From the NCBI GenBank assembly GCA_019309815.1, contig JAFDFO010000112.1:1-7153 (forward strand): a stretch of DNA of 7,153 nucleotides, written 5' to 3'. The DNA is from Deltaproteobacteria bacterium. Lineage in GTDB: Bacteria; Desulfobacterota; Desulfobacteria; Desulfobacterales; C00003060. The notes beneath the pieces were generated by a model. The model did no database searches. It had not been told where the DNA came from and saw only the letters and a list, made by a program, of their open reading frames with translations. Position 1 is the first letter of the stretch, and every line of letters begins with the position of its first letter. Shown here piece by piece: positions 6,141 to 7,153 of this stretch. Made by a program: the position numbers and the translations under genes.

Positions 6141-6563
6141 ATGGATGAGAGGGTTAGAAAAGCCATTTTTCAAAGGGTCAAGGAAGAGCCTTTTGCCAGG
6201 AAGATGAACATAGAACTCGTTGAACTCGACTTGGGCCATTCGGTAGTTGAAATGACCTTCACCGAGGATATGGAAAACATCTTTGGGATGGCCCACGGTG
6301 GTGCCGTGTTTGCCCTCATTGACGAAGCCTTTGAGACAGCCGGCAATTCTCACGGCACGGTCGCCGTTGCCCTCAATATGAATATCACGTACACTGCTGC
6401 CGCCGCACCCGGCTCCCGCCTGCGGGCAGAGGCCCGGGAGCTGAATCTGACCTCGCGCACAGCCACATACGACATCAAAGTGACAGACGAAAAACAGACC
6501 TTGATTGCAGTATGCCAGGCCCTTATTTACCGCAAAAAGGACCCGCTACCATTTCTGGATTAG
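6141..6563 (+). CDS. PaaI-family hotdog-fold thioesterase
   Basis: A 140-residue single hotdog domain that probably hydrolyses an acyl-CoA thioester in the cytoplasm as a tetramer, as PaaI-like enzymes do. The signature is clear: NIFGMAHGGAVFALIDEAFE (46-65), with the HGG loop (52-54) that contacts CoA and Asp61 at the start of the buried central helix, the position of the catalytic acid in PaaI enzymes. It is followed by VALNMNITYTAAAAPGSRLRAEAREL (76-101), the usual strand pair with a Pro-Gly turn. The N-terminal helix (DERVRKAIFQRVKEEPFARKM) is typical. The acyl substrate cannot be read; the phenylacetate genes that flank classical paaI are absent here. AGGAGG lies about 12 nt before the ATG, slightly far. 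It is the last gene of the probable three-gene operon. Confidence 0.92.
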   Translation: MDERVRKAIFQRVKEEPFARKMNIELVELDLGHSVVEMTFTEDMENIFGMAHGGAVFALIDEAFETAGNSHGTVAVALNMNITYTAAAAPGSRLRAEARELNLTSRTATYDIKVTDEKQTLIAVCQALIYRKKDPLPFLD

Positions 6564-6729
6564 CTTTGATCCTTGCTTCTAACTGTAGCATTACAATGCT
6601 TTGTACGTCACGAGTTCCGCCTGAGCATATTCCCCATCGTCCCGCCTTGCGGTACTCACATTCTTTGTGCCTCTGCAGGCTCTTAGAGAAACAAGAGGCG
6701 TATCTGGCCACCCGAGCTTTTCTTGTACG
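6564..6729. other. 166-bp gap, no gene seen
   Basis: There is no recognisable gene here. The frame of the downstream membrane protein is open back to a GTG at 6667, but that extension (21 residues) does not look membrane-protein-like and has no ribosome binding site. A small hairpin (AGCAT with ATGCT around TACA, about 6587-6600) follows the thioesterase stop and is too short to call a terminator. Confidence 0.45.
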
Positions 6730-7153
6730 ATGAACCGTGACTTCGTCAGCAAACTGATGGTGTTCCTCGGCATTGCAACAGTCATTGTCACCTTCTGGGG
6801 AACGCTCAATTATGTCTTTCCATTCTATCCTCACACCTATCCATTTGCATGGTACGGACTTATTCTGTTTCTGGACGGGCTTCCTCCTTTTTTGGTCTTC
6901 TGTATTCTGGTTCCTTTTTGAGTGCTGGAATCTCCGCCTCGGGAACTGGTATTTCGTGGGCGTTCCGCCTGAGGGGCCGTGGTCACACCTGGAAGCCTAC
7001 CTCGATTTTGCAACCGTACTTCCCGGAATGTTTCTGGTTTACCGACTCCTCTGCCGATTGAGGATACCTAGTTCGGTGGGAACCAACTTTGTTCTCAAGG
7101 GCAGGACGCATGAAATCTGCCTGGCAATTGGACTTCTCATGCTGGTCCTCCCT
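6730..7153 (+). pseudogene. Broken membrane protein gene (frameshift, probable internal deletion), continues beyond right edge
   Basis: From ATG 6730 one frame encodes two hydrophobic segments (MNRDFVSKLMVFLG..., then FPFYPHTYPFAWYGLILFLDG) and stops at 6921. A second frame, open through the rest of the window, continues as a matching membrane protein from about 6881: FLLFWSSVFWFLFECWNLRL, then NWYFVGVPPEGPW and LDFATVLPGMFLVYRLL, to 7153. Both frames are open over about 6812-6921, so the break lies there, most likely near 6880. From memory, related uncharacterised membrane proteins read 'W.GY.L..DGL', a charged stretch with SLLTR, then 'FE..N.R..NW.Y.G'. The charged link is missing here, suggesting loss of roughly 15-20 codons plus a frameshift rather than a single-base error. 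No ribosome binding site precedes 6730. Function is unknown; an assembly error remains possible. Confidence 0.65.

Overview
The window looks like chromosomal DNA of a Gram-negative bacterium. Cytoplasmic peptidoglycan recycling (AmpG plus NagZ), bacterial sigma70-type signals, a tRNA with encoded CCA and Shine-Dalgarno sites all fit this. The gene mix and the intergenic repeat styles resemble sulfate-reducer-like Desulfobacterota (former Deltaproteobacteria), often known from metagenome bins. That placement is an inference from memory, not a phylogenetic result.

Left third, minus strand (reading right to left): an AmpG-type muropeptide permease (start near 3519), then NagZ beta-N-acetylhexosaminidase (2077-1058), then an AT-richer membrane glycosyltransferase of the GT87/DUF2029 type that runs off the left edge (1004-1). 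AmpG imports GlcNAc-anhydroMurNAc-peptides and NagZ removes the GlcNAc, so the first two genes form a two-step recycling operon. The short junction between them is built of 7-bp tandem repeats that also encode the AmpG tail. The glycosyltransferase appears in six-frame reading only as an open frame without a stop inside the window, so it is easily missed.

Middle: a divergent 155-codon gene of unknown function (3594-4061, plus) faces a tRNA-Arg(ACG) gene (4234-4159, minus), with a terminator-like hairpin between them. The tRNA has a near-consensus promoter and is divergent from tadA (4315-4782, plus). TadA makes inosine at position 34 of tRNA-Arg(ACG), so enzyme and substrate RNA lie back to back. 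Next comes a 461-bp stretch without a convincing gene (4783-5243). It contains a pair of long inverted repeats and a strong small hairpin.

Right third, plus strand: a probable operon of a metallo-beta-lactamase-fold hydrolase (5244-5885), a 60-residue acidic protein of unknown role with a strong ribosome binding site (5932-6114), and a PaaI-like hotdog thioesterase (6141-6563). After a 166-bp gap there is a membrane protein gene that appears broken by a frameshift and probable internal deletion (6730 to the right edge).

I found no CRISPR array, complete insertion sequence or phage genes. I also found no clearly new multi-gene system. The best leads are the tadA/tRNA-Arg(ACG) pairing, the heptad-repeat junction, the inverted-repeat element and the small-protein/thioesterase/hydrolase cassette.
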